A stretch of 64,000 bases of DNA from Candidatus Vecturithrix granuli (GTDB taxonomy: Bacteria; Moduliflexota; Moduliflexia; Moduliflexales; Moduliflexaceae): NCBI GenBank assembly GCA_000739535.1, contig DF820465.1, positions 721,064-785,063 of the forward strand. The letters run 5' to 3'. The notes under the pieces were generated by a model. The model was not told the DNA's origin and searched no databases. It worked only from the letters and a program-made list of their open reading frames with translations. This document shows positions 43,510 through 51,614 of this stretch, piece after piece. The translations under genes were made by a program, and so were the position numbers. Position 1 is the first letter of the stretch, and each line of letters starts with the position of its first letter.

Positions 43510-44901
43510 TCAGGGAATCTCCGGTGATGATAGATCATATTCTTTTAATTTATACATGAGGGCGCGATGGCTGATTTCCAACAATTGGGCGGCCCTGGTG
43601 CGATTATTCTCCGTGCGTTTGAGCGCACGGGTGATCAAGGTTTTCTCTGTTATATGCGTAATTTCTTTCAGCACGTCTTTCAGGGAAATCCAGGGTTCCG
43701 GAATGTTCACAATAATCTGCGACGGCAGTTGTAGCAATTCCTGGGGGAAATATTCGGTAGTAATCGTGTCGCCTTCGGTCATCACGATGGCACGTTCCAG
43801 GATATTTTCCAATTCGCGGATATTCCCTTTCCACTCATATCCCAGGAGAACTTTCATGGATTCCGGCGCAATATGTGTAATATTTTTTCCAAGCTCCTGC
43901 GTATATTTTTTAAGAAAGTGTCGAACCAGCAATGCAATATCTTCACGTCGTTCGCGTAGAGGCGGAAGATAGAGCGGCACCACGTTGAGCCGGTAGTACA
44001 AATCTTCCCTGAATGCGCCTTGCTCTACCGCTTTTGCCAGATTTTTTGACGTTGCCGCAATCACGCGCACATCCACCGTGAGCGTTTGTGTATCACCGAC
44101 TTTCCGGATCTCGCTTTCCTGTAAAAAGCGAAGCAGTTTCACCTGAAGGTTGAGTGGAAGTTCTCCGATTTCATCTAAAAACAACGTGCCACGATGAGCC
44201 TGGAGAATTAAGCCGGGTTTACTGGTGTATGCCCCGGTAAACGCCCCTTTCACATGACCAAATAATTCACTTTCCAGCAATTCATGCGGAATGGCCCCGC
44301 AATTGACGGCCACAAAAGGAAGCTCTTTCCGATTCCCGGCATAGTGAATGGCTTTGGCGACCAATTCTTTCCCTGTGCCGCTTTCCCCTGTCACCAGAAC
44401 AGTGCTCTTATAATTCGTAATTTTTTCGATTTTCCGAAAAATTTCCTGCATTTGCGAACTTTTCCCAATGATGTTTTCAAAGCGGTATTTTCGCTCGACT
44501 TCTTGACGAAGAAACTGGTTTTCCAGCCGTAACCGTTCTCGTTCTTCGGCCTTTTTCAGGGTCAGAAGGATTTCATCTTGTTTAAACGGTTTCATCACAT
44601 AATCATACGCGCCTTGTTTCATGGCTTGAATTGCCGTATCAATTGTTCCAAACGCTGAAATCATGATCACCGGGATATTCGGAGAAGATTCAATCACAGA
44701 AGCAAGCACATCTAATCCGCTTACTTTTGGCATCTTAATGTCACAGATGACAAAGTCAAAATGACTGGAATGTACCCTTTTTATCCCTTCCATGCCATTG
44801 CTCGCTGCCTCGACCTCATACCCTTCACTTTCCAGGGTCAATTGGAGCATATAGCGCATATTTTCTTCATCGTCAATAATAAGTACTCGTTTTTTTTCCA
44901 T
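43510..44901 (-). CDS. NtrC-family sigma-54 response regulator
   Basis: A 463-residue regulator. The receiver (1-120) has the phospho-Asp in VICDIKMPKVSG and Lys in YVMKPFKQDE. The AAA+ domain (about 140-380) has Walker A GESGTGKE and the GAFTGA loop that contacts sigma-54, plus TLFLDEIGELP (Walker B). A Fis-type HTH is C-terminal (NRTRAAQLLEISHRALMYKLKEY). Together with the adjacent kinase it forms a two-component system (AtoC/ZraR style). Its target is not visible; pilus regulation as in PilR is possible but not supported. The stop lies close to the convergent small-protein gene. Confidence 0.93.
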   Translation of the reverse strand: MEKKRVLIIDDEENMRYMLQLTLESEGYEVEAASNGMEGIKRVHSSHFDFVICDIKMPKVSGLDVLASVIESSPNIPVIMISAFGTIDTAIQAMKQGAYDYVMKPFKQDEILLTLKKAEERERLRLENQFLRQEVERKYRFENIIGKSSQMQEIFRKIEKITNYKSTVLVTGESGTGKELVAKAIHYAGNRKELPFVAVNCGAIPHELLESELFGHVKGAFTGAYTSKPGLILQAHRGTLFLDEIGELPLNLQVKLLRFLQESEIRKVGDTQTLTVDVRVIAATSKNLAKAVEQGAFREDLYYRLNVVPLYLPPLRERREDIALLVRHFLKKYTQELGKNITHIAPESMKVLLGYEWKGNIRELENILERAIVMTEGDTITTEYFPQELLQLPSQIIVNIPEPWISLKDVLKEITHITEKTLITRALKRTENNRTRAAQLLEISHRALMYKLKEYDLSSPEIP

Positions 44902-44966
44902 AGATTATTTGCACGGGCAACATCGAGTGTTTGATCAAGATGCAAAATTTCATAGGGGAACGCGCT

Positions 44967-44996
44967 CCGTTCGTTTCGACTTCGCTCAACGAACGG
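44967..44996. repeat. TCGACTTCGCTC-core hairpin
   Basis: CCGTTCGTT (44967-44975) and AACGAACGG (44988-44996) are exact complements flanking the 12-base core TCGACTTCGCTC. It lies in the 152-base gap between the kinase and regulator genes. Same family as 2002-2061 and 14741-14794. Confidence 0.7.
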
Positions 44997-45053
44997 AATT
45001 GGTCGAATTACATATCAACAACTCGGTGTTTACATGTACAAGCATGTATTTTT

Positions 45054-46547
45054 TCATATACTCTCGTATGCCTGGCCCTGTGTGTTTTTTCGAAAAGGTG
45101 GTAAAAATATCGTTACTGTCGTTCCTTGTCCCAGGGTGCTGCGTACCTCAATTTCTCCATGAAAGGATTCAATGATCCGATGACACAGAGAAAGCCCTAA
45201 TCCCATTCCGCTTCCAGGGTCTTTTGTGGTAAAAAACGGATCAAAGATTTTGGAAAGGTGTTCTTCCGGAATCCCTTCCCCATTATCTGCAAATTCAATG
45301 GCGATTACTTCCGATCCTTCAAGCATTGTCGAAGTTTCTCGAATTCTTCGCGACGTCGCAATTCGAATCTCGCCCTCTGAAGCGATGGCATCGCGTGCAT
45401 TCCCAAGGATATTTAGAAACGCGGTCTGTAATTTGTGCGCATCAGCTTCAGCAAACAGAGGAAATTCAGTTAATTGCACGCGCATGGTAATGCTTTTTTC
45501 CTGGTGAGCAGGAAGTTGCGAAAGTATTTTCCGTAAAAGAAAATTGACATCAACCTTTTCAAGATGGAGGGAGTTCGGACGAGAAAACGTCATCAACTCC
45601 TGAATGATTTGTCGAATTCGTTGAACTTCCCGTTCAGTTCGCCCCAGAATATCTTTAGTTTTGGCAGAATCGAGTTGATTTTTTTGAAGTAATTCAACAT
45701 ATCCTAACACCGCGCCGAGCGGATTCCCGATTTCATGAGCAATTCCAGCCGCCAGATAGCCTAATGACGCTAGTTTTTCAGAAATATACAGTTCCTTTTT
45801 GGTTCTGCGTAAATTATAATTCACCTGTTCCAGGGTTAATGCGTAGGCTTCCACCTGCTGTTGTTTCTCCGAGATGTGTTGACTTACTCGACCCAATATC
45901 AGAAAGACTCCCCCCAAAATCATCATCCCTGTAGTAAAAAGGATAATCCGGAATGTGACTCGCACGACCTGGATATAGACCTTATTTGTCTCATTGACCC
46001 AAAACTCTCCCCGCAGAAATCCTGCCGGAGCATGGGAGCCAGCTAATGGCAATTGCAGAATGTGGATTTTTTCTATCAGGTCAGACTCTTCCATCTTGCC
46101 CCGCTGACTATAGTTAACCACTCTATAAGAAGATGATGAAAACACCTCTTGCCACTGCTCCGTGAACTCCTGGCGTTCTTTGCCTGCAATCACAGTGCCA
46201 TCCGGGTTGAGAAGTAAAAGCCGAAACAGCCAGGGGGATGTTTGAAACCAGGCCTCCATCATTAACGTTATTTGTTTCTGCTGCATCATACAGGCATTCT
46301 CTGATGCATCGCATTGCTCCCATACATTCAAAAGTTCCTGGTGGAATATTTCCATCTCAGTCCAGTGCGCGAAACGTTCTTTTTCAAGAGACTGAGCATA
46401 TCGTTTTTGACTGACCAAATAGGTCAGCAAACTTCCAAAAATCAATGTCAATAACACGATGACAATAAGTCGTTTCCAGGTTTGTGAAAATTGTTGAGCC
46501 AAATCTGTCAATTTCATATTCTGTAATAATCGTCGAATTTTGAGCAA
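45054..46547 (-). CDS. Sensor histidine kinase, NtrB-like
   Basis: A 497-residue membrane kinase. Helices lie near residues 28-46 and about 200-222, around a periplasmic sensor of about 150 residues. HisKA motif: [19 protein letters not shown] (His about residue 271). ATPase: [10 protein letters not shown] (N-box), [12 protein letters not shown] (G1) and [13 protein letters not shown] (G2). It pairs with the NtrC-family regulator 152 bases downstream; the HEIGNPLG motif is typical of kinases that partner sigma-54 regulators. No PAS domain is seen. What it senses is unknown. Confidence 0.92.
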   Translation of the reverse strand: MLKIRRLLQNMKLTDLAQQFSQTWKRLIVIVLLTLIFGSLLTYLVSQKRYAQSLEKERFAHWTEMEIFHQELLNVWEQCDASENACMMQQKQITLMMEAWFQTSPWLFRLLLLNPDGTVIAGKERQEFTEQWQEVFSSSSYRVVNYSQRGKMEESDLIEKIHILQLPLAGSHAPAGFLRGEFWVNETNKVYIQVVRVTFRIILFTTGMMILGGVFLILGRVSQHISEKQQQVEAYALTLEQVNYNLRRTKKELYISEKLASLGYLAAGIAHEIGNPLGAVLGYVELLQKNQLDSAKTKDILGRTEREVQRIRQIIQELMTFSRPNSLHLEKVDVNFLLRKILSQLPAHQEKSITMRVQLTEFPLFAEADAHKLQTAFLNILGNARDAIASEGEIRIATSRRIRETSTMLEGSEVIAIEFADNGEGIPEEHLSKIFDPFFTTKDPGSGMGLGLSLCHRIIESFHGEIEVRSTLGQGTTVTIFLPPFRKNTQGQAYESI

Positions 46548-46939
46548 CTATGGTTGAAAATTCACTCGAAATGTAAAAAAATGTTGCATAAAATCCTATG
46601 GTTTCTTAATTAAGAAAATAGGAATAAAGAAATGCTTTTCGATATTCAGAAATAGATTTGCAGGGCAAAATCGGGTTGTTTAACAACCCGATTTTGAGGT
46701 ATGCAAAGTTTTTTCTGAAAAAGTATAGACATCTTCGCCTGTTGGATTTATTATAGTATAGAAAAAAGGTTTTGGGCATAGGTCATGAAAAAATATAATA
46801 TTTTCAGATAGTAACTGAAAAACTATATATTCCTCCTTATGCAGAATCATAGTAATGCCAGGTAAATTTGTCAACTACAATGTCATCACAGGGGACGATA
46901 ACTATCCAGATACGATTTTCAACATAAAAGGTGATGTTT
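46548..46939. other. Intergenic region
   Basis: About 390 bases between the divergent kinase and zinc-ribbon genes. It contains the hairpin at 46666-46696 (CAAAATCGGGTTGTT/AACAACCCGATTTTG) and AT-rich sequence suitable for promoters. No gene is credible here. Confidence 0.6.
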
Positions 46940-47926
46940 ATGGCAACAATTATTTGTCCTGCATGTTCAGCACAATATCGGATCAGTGATGAAAAGATCT
47001 CCGAGAAAAGCCGATTGCGCTGTAAAAAGTGTGGAACTGTTTTTCGGTTGCACGATACTATCAAACAAGCGGATGAATTTTCTCCAGACCATGAAGCACC
47101 ACCAAGGCAGCCATCATTGTCTGAACCTGTTCAGCCGCCCTCTGAGGCTCATACTTTGGAATTTGACCTTGCCTCTATCCAGTTTCATACGCCTTCGTCA
47201 GTGCAAGAAACTGAGACGCCTCCCGTTCAAGAAGATCTTTCGGTAGATATGAACCTTGGGGATATGGCGTTAGACTTTGGAATTCCTTCACGCGTAGATT
47301 CTGAAGGCGAGACGCTTTCTTTTGGCCCATTGATTCCTGCTGATGAAGAAACTCCTTTGGGAGGAGAGGAACTTCACGATCATATCGCAGAAATCAGCAT
47401 TGAGCAACCAGAGATGAATCTTTCAGGGTTTTCTTTTGGAGAAGATGATCAACAAGGGAAACCTGATGATAATCTTGATTTTTCTTTTAGTGCGAACATT
47501 CCGGAAGGTTCTGGTGAAGAAGGGGAAGAAGTCGCTAAGGGGGAGGAAGAATTCACAGATGAAAGTTTGGAAGAACCACAAGTCTCTTCTACCGATCAAG
47601 ATTTGGGGGGAGATTTGAATTTGGGGTTGCCTGAAGAAGAGATCGCCGCGTCGGCTGTTGAAGCGCAGAAACTCCCTATTTCTTCGGAAGCAGAGGTGCG
47701 GCCGGAAGCACTTGAACAACCGCAGCCAGAGGAAGTTCTCCCTGAAGAGAGCTTAAAGACCTGTTGCATTGATAGCCTGGCGATGGGACTTCTGCGGTGT
47801 GAAATTTGCGGCCGGAACCTGAAAGACAAACACCAATATGCCCACGAACTCCAGCAACAAAGGAGACAACAACTCAGAGAAGAACTGGTGAAAGCTGAAG
47901 TTCAAATTGGTTTTTCAGAAGAGTAG
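46940..47926 (+). CDS. Zinc-ribbon (MJ0042-type) acidic protein
   Basis: A 328-residue protein. The start is at 46940 (MATIICPAC) with GGTGA eight bases before it; 46931 is an alternative. The N-terminal zinc ribbon CPACSAQYRISDEK...RLRCKKCGTVF (C4 type) is the MJ0042 motif. A long acidic, low-complexity middle (about 50-270) follows, and near the C-terminus a second CxxC pair (LLRCEICGRNL). Proteins of this layout are common in delta-proteobacteria-like genomes next to envelope genes; function unknown. The next gene starts 21 bases downstream. Confidence 0.8.
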   Translation: MATIICPACSAQYRISDEKISEKSRLRCKKCGTVFRLHDTIKQADEFSPDHEAPPRQPSLSEPVQPPSEAHTLEFDLASIQFHTPSSVQETETPPVQEDLSVDMNLGDMALDFGIPSRVDSEGETLSFGPLIPADEETPLGGEELHDHIAEISIEQPEMNLSGFSFGEDDQQGKPDDNLDFSFSANIPEGSGEEGEEVAKGEEEFTDESLEEPQVSSTDQDLGGDLNLGLPEEEIAASAVEAQKLPISSEAEVRPEALEQPQPEEVLPEESLKTCCIDSLAMGLLRCEICGRNLKDKHQYAHELQQQRRQQLREELVKAEVQIGFSEE

Positions 47927-47947
47927 TATGAATCTAACGCTAGCGAG

Positions 47948-49183
47948 ATGAGAGTGAGTTCCGCGGAAGATTTCTCTGATGTTGAGCGCGCGCTTGATGC
48001 GTTAGCTGATGGGAGTTTTCAGGAAAGCATCAAAAAGAAAGAAGCCAGACAGAACGTCACTAAAACTCTGAAAATGATTGTCGCGATTGTTGTGACTGTT
48101 CTGGTCGTGATAGCCGGAGTACTCTGGTACCTTTTGCCGTCCAGCCATGAAAAATTGGTGGCCCAATATGAACAACTGATGTCACAGCAAGACGCTGATC
48201 CGACAAACCTTGTCCGTCTTTTTTTGGACGCTGCAATTGAGAAAGACGAAGAAATTTTTCGAAAGATCGCGGTGATGACCGCTCTGCCTGAAATTACTTC
48301 TGGAAAAATTCTTGGCGCAAGCGATGAATATGAGAAGACCTCAATTGGCAGTCCGGGACAGGTGATCTCATCTCTGAAGGGGGAAATTGCCGCGCTCGAA
48401 GAACAGATCAGTGAAAAAACAAAATTCTTGAATGAGTACAGTTCGAAAACGTTCTCTCCCGCGGCGCTCGAAGAAATATTGAAAAGTCTTGAGAAAAAAA
48501 TTGAAATACTCAAGGCTGAATTTGAAGCAAAAGATGCTGAAAACGCCAAAAAGCTGAGAGGGTTACAGAGAGAGCTTGCAGAAACTCAGGACGAAATCCA
48601 AAAGAACCAGCAAATTTCTCGAAAATATTTAGATGCGACTGATACGGTTGGAAAAGCTCTTTACACGAATAGCGTCACAAAACTTCGCTCACTGGCTGAA
48701 CAAAAAGCCAGGCTCGAAGCCCAAATTCAACAAGAAAATACAGCCTATCAACAACACAGCCAGGAGCTCAAAGCGGAATATGCTCCTCGGTTTTCAGAAC
48801 TTGAAGAACGGGTAGCAGATACAAAAGCCATGCTTCATGAGGCCAGTTTACTGCAGGATGCGAGCAAATCACCAGTGGTGATTCTTTCAAAAGAGCTTGA
48901 GCAATTGACCCAGACGATTATCGACAAAAAAAATGCGCTCGAACAAGCAGAACATCAACTGAAAGAGGCTTTAAGTTTTTTTCTGTCGCCAGAAAAAAAG
49001 AACCAGATCATGAACGAACAGGACTCAGCAGAATTTTCCCATGTAAGCAAGAATGTTGCGGCGTTAGTTAAGGTGGGGAAAAGTTCGGAACAACAAGTCT
49101 CTATTGTGCTGAAACGCTATGAAGCGATTGTCTCAAGTGCGACCTTGCAGAGCAATTGGCTGATAGAAAAAATCGCTAAGTGA
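47948..49183 (+). CDS. Membrane-anchored coiled-coil protein
   Basis: A 411-residue protein with a cytoplasmic N-terminus of about 40 residues, one helix near 42-64 (MIVAIVVTVLVVIAGVLWYLL) and a long extracytoplasmic coiled coil (about 130-400; QTIIDKKNALEQAEHQLKEA). No known domain is recognised. Only a weak GAG precedes the ATG at 47948. Its last four bases overlap the rsmA start (GTGA), so the two are translationally coupled, an odd pairing of an envelope protein with an rRNA methyltransferase. Confidence 0.8.
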   Translation: MRVSSAEDFSDVERALDALADGSFQESIKKKEARQNVTKTLKMIVAIVVTVLVVIAGVLWYLLPSSHEKLVAQYEQLMSQQDADPTNLVRLFLDAAIEKDEEIFRKIAVMTALPEITSGKILGASDEYEKTSIGSPGQVISSLKGEIAALEEQISEKTKFLNEYSSKTFSPAALEEILKSLEKKIEILKAEFEAKDAENAKKLRGLQRELAETQDEIQKNQQISRKYLDATDTVGKALYTNSVTKLRSLAEQKARLEAQIQQENTAYQQHSQELKAEYAPRFSELEERVADTKAMLHEASLLQDASKSPVVILSKELEQLTQTIIDKKNALEQAEHQLKEALSFFLSPEKKNQIMNEQDSAEFSHVSKNVAALVKVGKSSEQQVSIVLKRYEAIVSSATLQSNWLIEKIAK

Positions 49184-50007
49184 GAAAGAGATTAGGCCAG
49201 CATTTTTTAACCGACCGTCGGATTATTGCTCGAATACTCGATGTAGCAGCTATTCAGCCAGAAGATGTTGTCGTAGAAATCGGACCGGGGAAGGGGAGTT
49301 TAACGTTTCCTCTTGCCGAAAGGGTCAAGCATCTTGTGGCGATTGAATATGATCCATTTTTTGTTGATTATCTGCAAGAACGCCTGTTGGATCAGGAACA
49401 TGTCCAGATTCTTCAGGCTGACGCCAGACGACTCGATTATGTCGAACTGTTTTTGACTCATCGGCTTGAGAATCGGCAGGTTAAACTCATTGCTAATCTT
49501 CCCTATTATGCCGCAGTCCCTATTCTGTTAGCGATTTTACACGCTTCCCAACTGTTTCAGCAGTGTACGTTTATGTTCCAAAAGGAGGTTGGTGAGCGAA
49601 TCACGGCAGTGCCGGGTCAAAAGTCTTATAGCTTGCTTTCCGTGACCGCGCAGTATTATAGTAAACCGACCTACTGTTTCACTGTGCCGGCCCACGCTTT
49701 TCACCCCTCTCCACAGGTCGAATCGGCGGTCGTAAACATGCAGGTGTTTGCGCAGCCGCTAGTTCAGGTCGTCAATCAGGAACACTTTTTTCGCGTCGTC
49801 AAACATGCGTTTTTAAGTCGCAGAAAAACCTTAAAAAATTCTCTGATAACCCATGGACAGGGTCTCTTTCCAGGAGATTTACTGCACCAGGCGTTTGAAA
49901 GGCTCCATTTTGCTCCCAATATTCGAGGTGAAGAACTTTCCGTCGAAAATTTTGCAGCATTGAGTAACGAATTATTGCGATTACAGAGAGAAGAAAGAAC
50001 ACCATGA
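49180..50007 (+). CDS. rsmA: 16S rRNA dimethyladenosine transferase RsmA (KsgA)
   Basis: Dimethylates the two adjacent adenosines of helix 45 of 16S rRNA using S-adenosylmethionine. The 275 residues include the N-terminal LGQHFLTD motif, the SAM-binding VVEIGPGKGSLT, the acidic loop in IEYDPFFV and the catalytic NLPYYAAVPI (N-L-P-Y motif IV). The C-terminal domain contains FHPSPQVESAVV. The start codon is GTG at 49180, overlapping the previous stop. It overlaps uppP by four bases (ATGA). Confidence 0.96.
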   Translation: MRKRLGQHFLTDRRIIARILDVAAIQPEDVVVEIGPGKGSLTFPLAERVKHLVAIEYDPFFVDYLQERLLDQEHVQILQADARRLDYVELFLTHRLENRQVKLIANLPYYAAVPILLAILHASQLFQQCTFMFQKEVGERITAVPGQKSYSLLSVTAQYYSKPTYCFTVPAHAFHPSPQVESAVVNMQVFAQPLVQVVNQEHFFRVVKHAFLSRRKTLKNSLITHGQGLFPGDLLHQAFERLHFAPNIRGEELSVENFAALSNELLRLQREERTP

Positions 50008-50840
50008 GAGAGCTTGTACTAGGTTTCATTCAGGGATTGACTGAATTTCTTCCGGTTAGTAGTTCAGGCCATTTAGCTATTATCCAAAATTTTTATCAGG
50101 GCCTAGACGATACTGATGTGTTATTTGATATTCTGCTGCATGTCGGGACGTTATTTGTCGTCTTTCTCTATTATCGTCGGGAGATTATGGCGCTTATCAG
50201 AACGGCGCTTTTATGGATCGTTTCCGGATCAGTTCAGAGTACGTGCCTTTTAGATCAGGAAGCAGCGCACGAAATCGCCATGAATCGCAAGATGATTCTG
50301 CTGATTATTGTCGGTACAATTCCGACAGGTCTCATTGGAGTGACCTTACGATCAATCATCAAAGACAGTTTTTCTTCATTACCGCTAGTTGCGAGCTGCC
50401 TTCTTATCACGGGTATAAAGTTATACCTCGCTGATACCTTTGGTATTTCGTCCGGAAGAAAGGCGATTTCATACAAAGATGCTTTGATTATTGGAACTGT
50501 TCAAGGTATTGCAGTCTTTCCGGGGATTTCACGATCCGGTTCAACCATTTCAACCGGCATCCTGCTCGGCATTGACCGGACCGTTGCGGCGCGCTTTTCA
50601 TTTCTCCTTTCAATTCCTGCCATTCTCGGAGCCGTCGTATTACACAGCCAAAACCTCCTGATGCTTGCCCAGACTCCAAATTTTAGGCTGTATCTACTGG
50701 GAACCCTGGTCGCTTTTTTGACAGGTTATGCGGCGATTACCACACTGATTACACTGGTGGTAAAACGAAAACTTACCTGGTTTTCGATCTATTGTTGGAT
50801 TCTGGGCGGGGGAATACTTATCTATTCTTTTTTAAAGTAA
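50004..50840 (+). CDS. uppP: Undecaprenyl-diphosphatase UppP (BacA)
   Basis: Inner-membrane phosphatase that recycles undecaprenyl pyrophosphate for peptidoglycan and O-antigen synthesis. The 278 residues span several helices and carry both family motifs: GFIQGLTEFLPVSSSGHLAI near the N-terminus and PGISRSGSTISTGILLG in the middle. The gene overlaps the rsmA stop by four bases and ends at a bidirectional terminator. A roughly 30-residue loop (about 70-95, SGSVQSTCLLDQEAAHEIAM) is somewhat longer than usual. Confidence 0.95.
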   Translation: MRELVLGFIQGLTEFLPVSSSGHLAIIQNFYQGLDDTDVLFDILLHVGTLFVVFLYYRREIMALIRTALLWIVSGSVQSTCLLDQEAAHEIAMNRKMILLIIVGTIPTGLIGVTLRSIIKDSFSSLPLVASCLLITGIKLYLADTFGISSGRKAISYKDALIIGTVQGIAVFPGISRSGSTISTGILLGIDRTVAARFSFLLSIPAILGAVVLHSQNLLMLAQTPNFRLYLLGTLVAFLTGYAAITTLITLVVKRKLTWFSIYCWILGGGILIYSFLK

Positions 50841-50864
50841 AATACCTGGAGTATTGCAGACATG

Positions 50865-50898
50865 AAAAAACCGAGTTTTTTCAAAAAACTCGGTTTTT
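50865..50898. terminator. Bidirectional terminator between uppP and efp
   Basis: AAAAAACCGAGTTTTT (50865-50880) and AAAAAACTCGGTTTTT (50883-50898) form a stem with A and T runs on both strands, suited to the convergent uppP (plus) and efp (minus) genes. Same AAACC...GGTTT hairpin style as elsewhere in the window. Confidence 0.8.
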
Positions 50899-50933
50899 AG
50901 GCTTATTCACGGAAATATCACCATTTTGACAGG

Positions 50934-51497
50934 CTATCTTTGGACGCGTTCAATATATCCGCCTGTGCGTGTGTCAACTTTCACCACATCACCCACATTT
51001 AAGAACAGCGGCACCTGCACGGTCGCCCCTGTTTCCAGTATGGCTGGTTTGGTTCCTCCTGAGGCGGTGTCTCCTCGAACCCCGGGATCTGTTTCCGCGA
51101 TCCGTAATTCAACAAAGATCGGCACATCCACTCCAATGGGCTGTCCATTATAAAATAAGACTTTCACGACGACATTTTCCTGAAGATAGTTTTTACTGGT
51201 TCCTAATTGATCTTCTGTCAAAAAGATCTGTTCATAGGTTTCCATGTCCATAACATGGTACTCGTTGTCGCTTGAATATAAATATTGCATCTCTTTTTCT
51301 TCAAGCTGCGGTTTGCCAACTTTCTCTCCGGAACGAAACGTTCTTTCTAACACGTTTCCGGTGATCAGGCTTTTCAATTTAGTGCGGACAAACGCTCCGC
51401 CTTTTCCAGGTTTGACATGCTGAAATTCGACAATCACAAACGGTTCATTATCGAGTTCAATTTTTAATCCGTTTCTAAACTGGTTGGTCCCGTACAT
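50934..51497 (-). CDS. efp: Elongation factor P
   Basis: Binds between the P and E sites and helps ribosomes through polyproline stretches. The 187 residues have the three-domain layout of EF-P. Domain I has the modifiable lysine loop HVKPGKGGAFVRTKLK, with Lys at the tip. The ending FLNVGDVVKVDTRTGGYIERVQ is the family signature. No EpmA/B or EarP modification gene is encoded nearby, so the modification type is unknown. It is a monocistronic minus-strand gene. The organism encodes proline-rich proteins such as the BON/LysM linker at 7882-8556. Confidence 0.96.
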   Translation of the reverse strand: MYGTNQFRNGLKIELDNEPFVIVEFQHVKPGKGGAFVRTKLKSLITGNVLERTFRSGEKVGKPQLEEKEMQYLYSSDNEYHVMDMETYEQIFLTEDQLGTSKNYLQENVVVKVLFYNGQPIGVDVPIFVELRIAETDPGVRGDTASGGTKPAILETGATVQVPLFLNVGDVVKVDTRTGGYIERVQR

Positions 51498-51530
51498 ATT
51501 CTCCCTGTTCGTTATAAAGAAAGAAACACA

Positions 51531-51572
51531 AAAAAAGAAGGAACATGGAGGGATTCGCTGTTCCTTCTTTTT
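51531..51572 (-). terminator. Terminator of the acidic TPR gene
   Basis: AAAAAAGAAGGAACA (51531-51545) and its complement TGTTCCTTCTTTTT (51559-51572) form a 14-bp stem. On the minus strand it ends in CTTCTTTTTTT. It lies between the stop of the gene at 51615 and the efp start. Confidence 0.8.
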
Positions 51573-51614
51573 ATTGATCTGCTCTCTTTACACGTAGTTC
51601 ACAAATTCCTTTTT

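Noticed and set aside
43510-46547. Naming the two-component pair PilS/PilR
   Set aside because: The kinase lacks the six-helix membrane domain of PilS, and no pilin gene or sigma-54 promoter is visible nearby.
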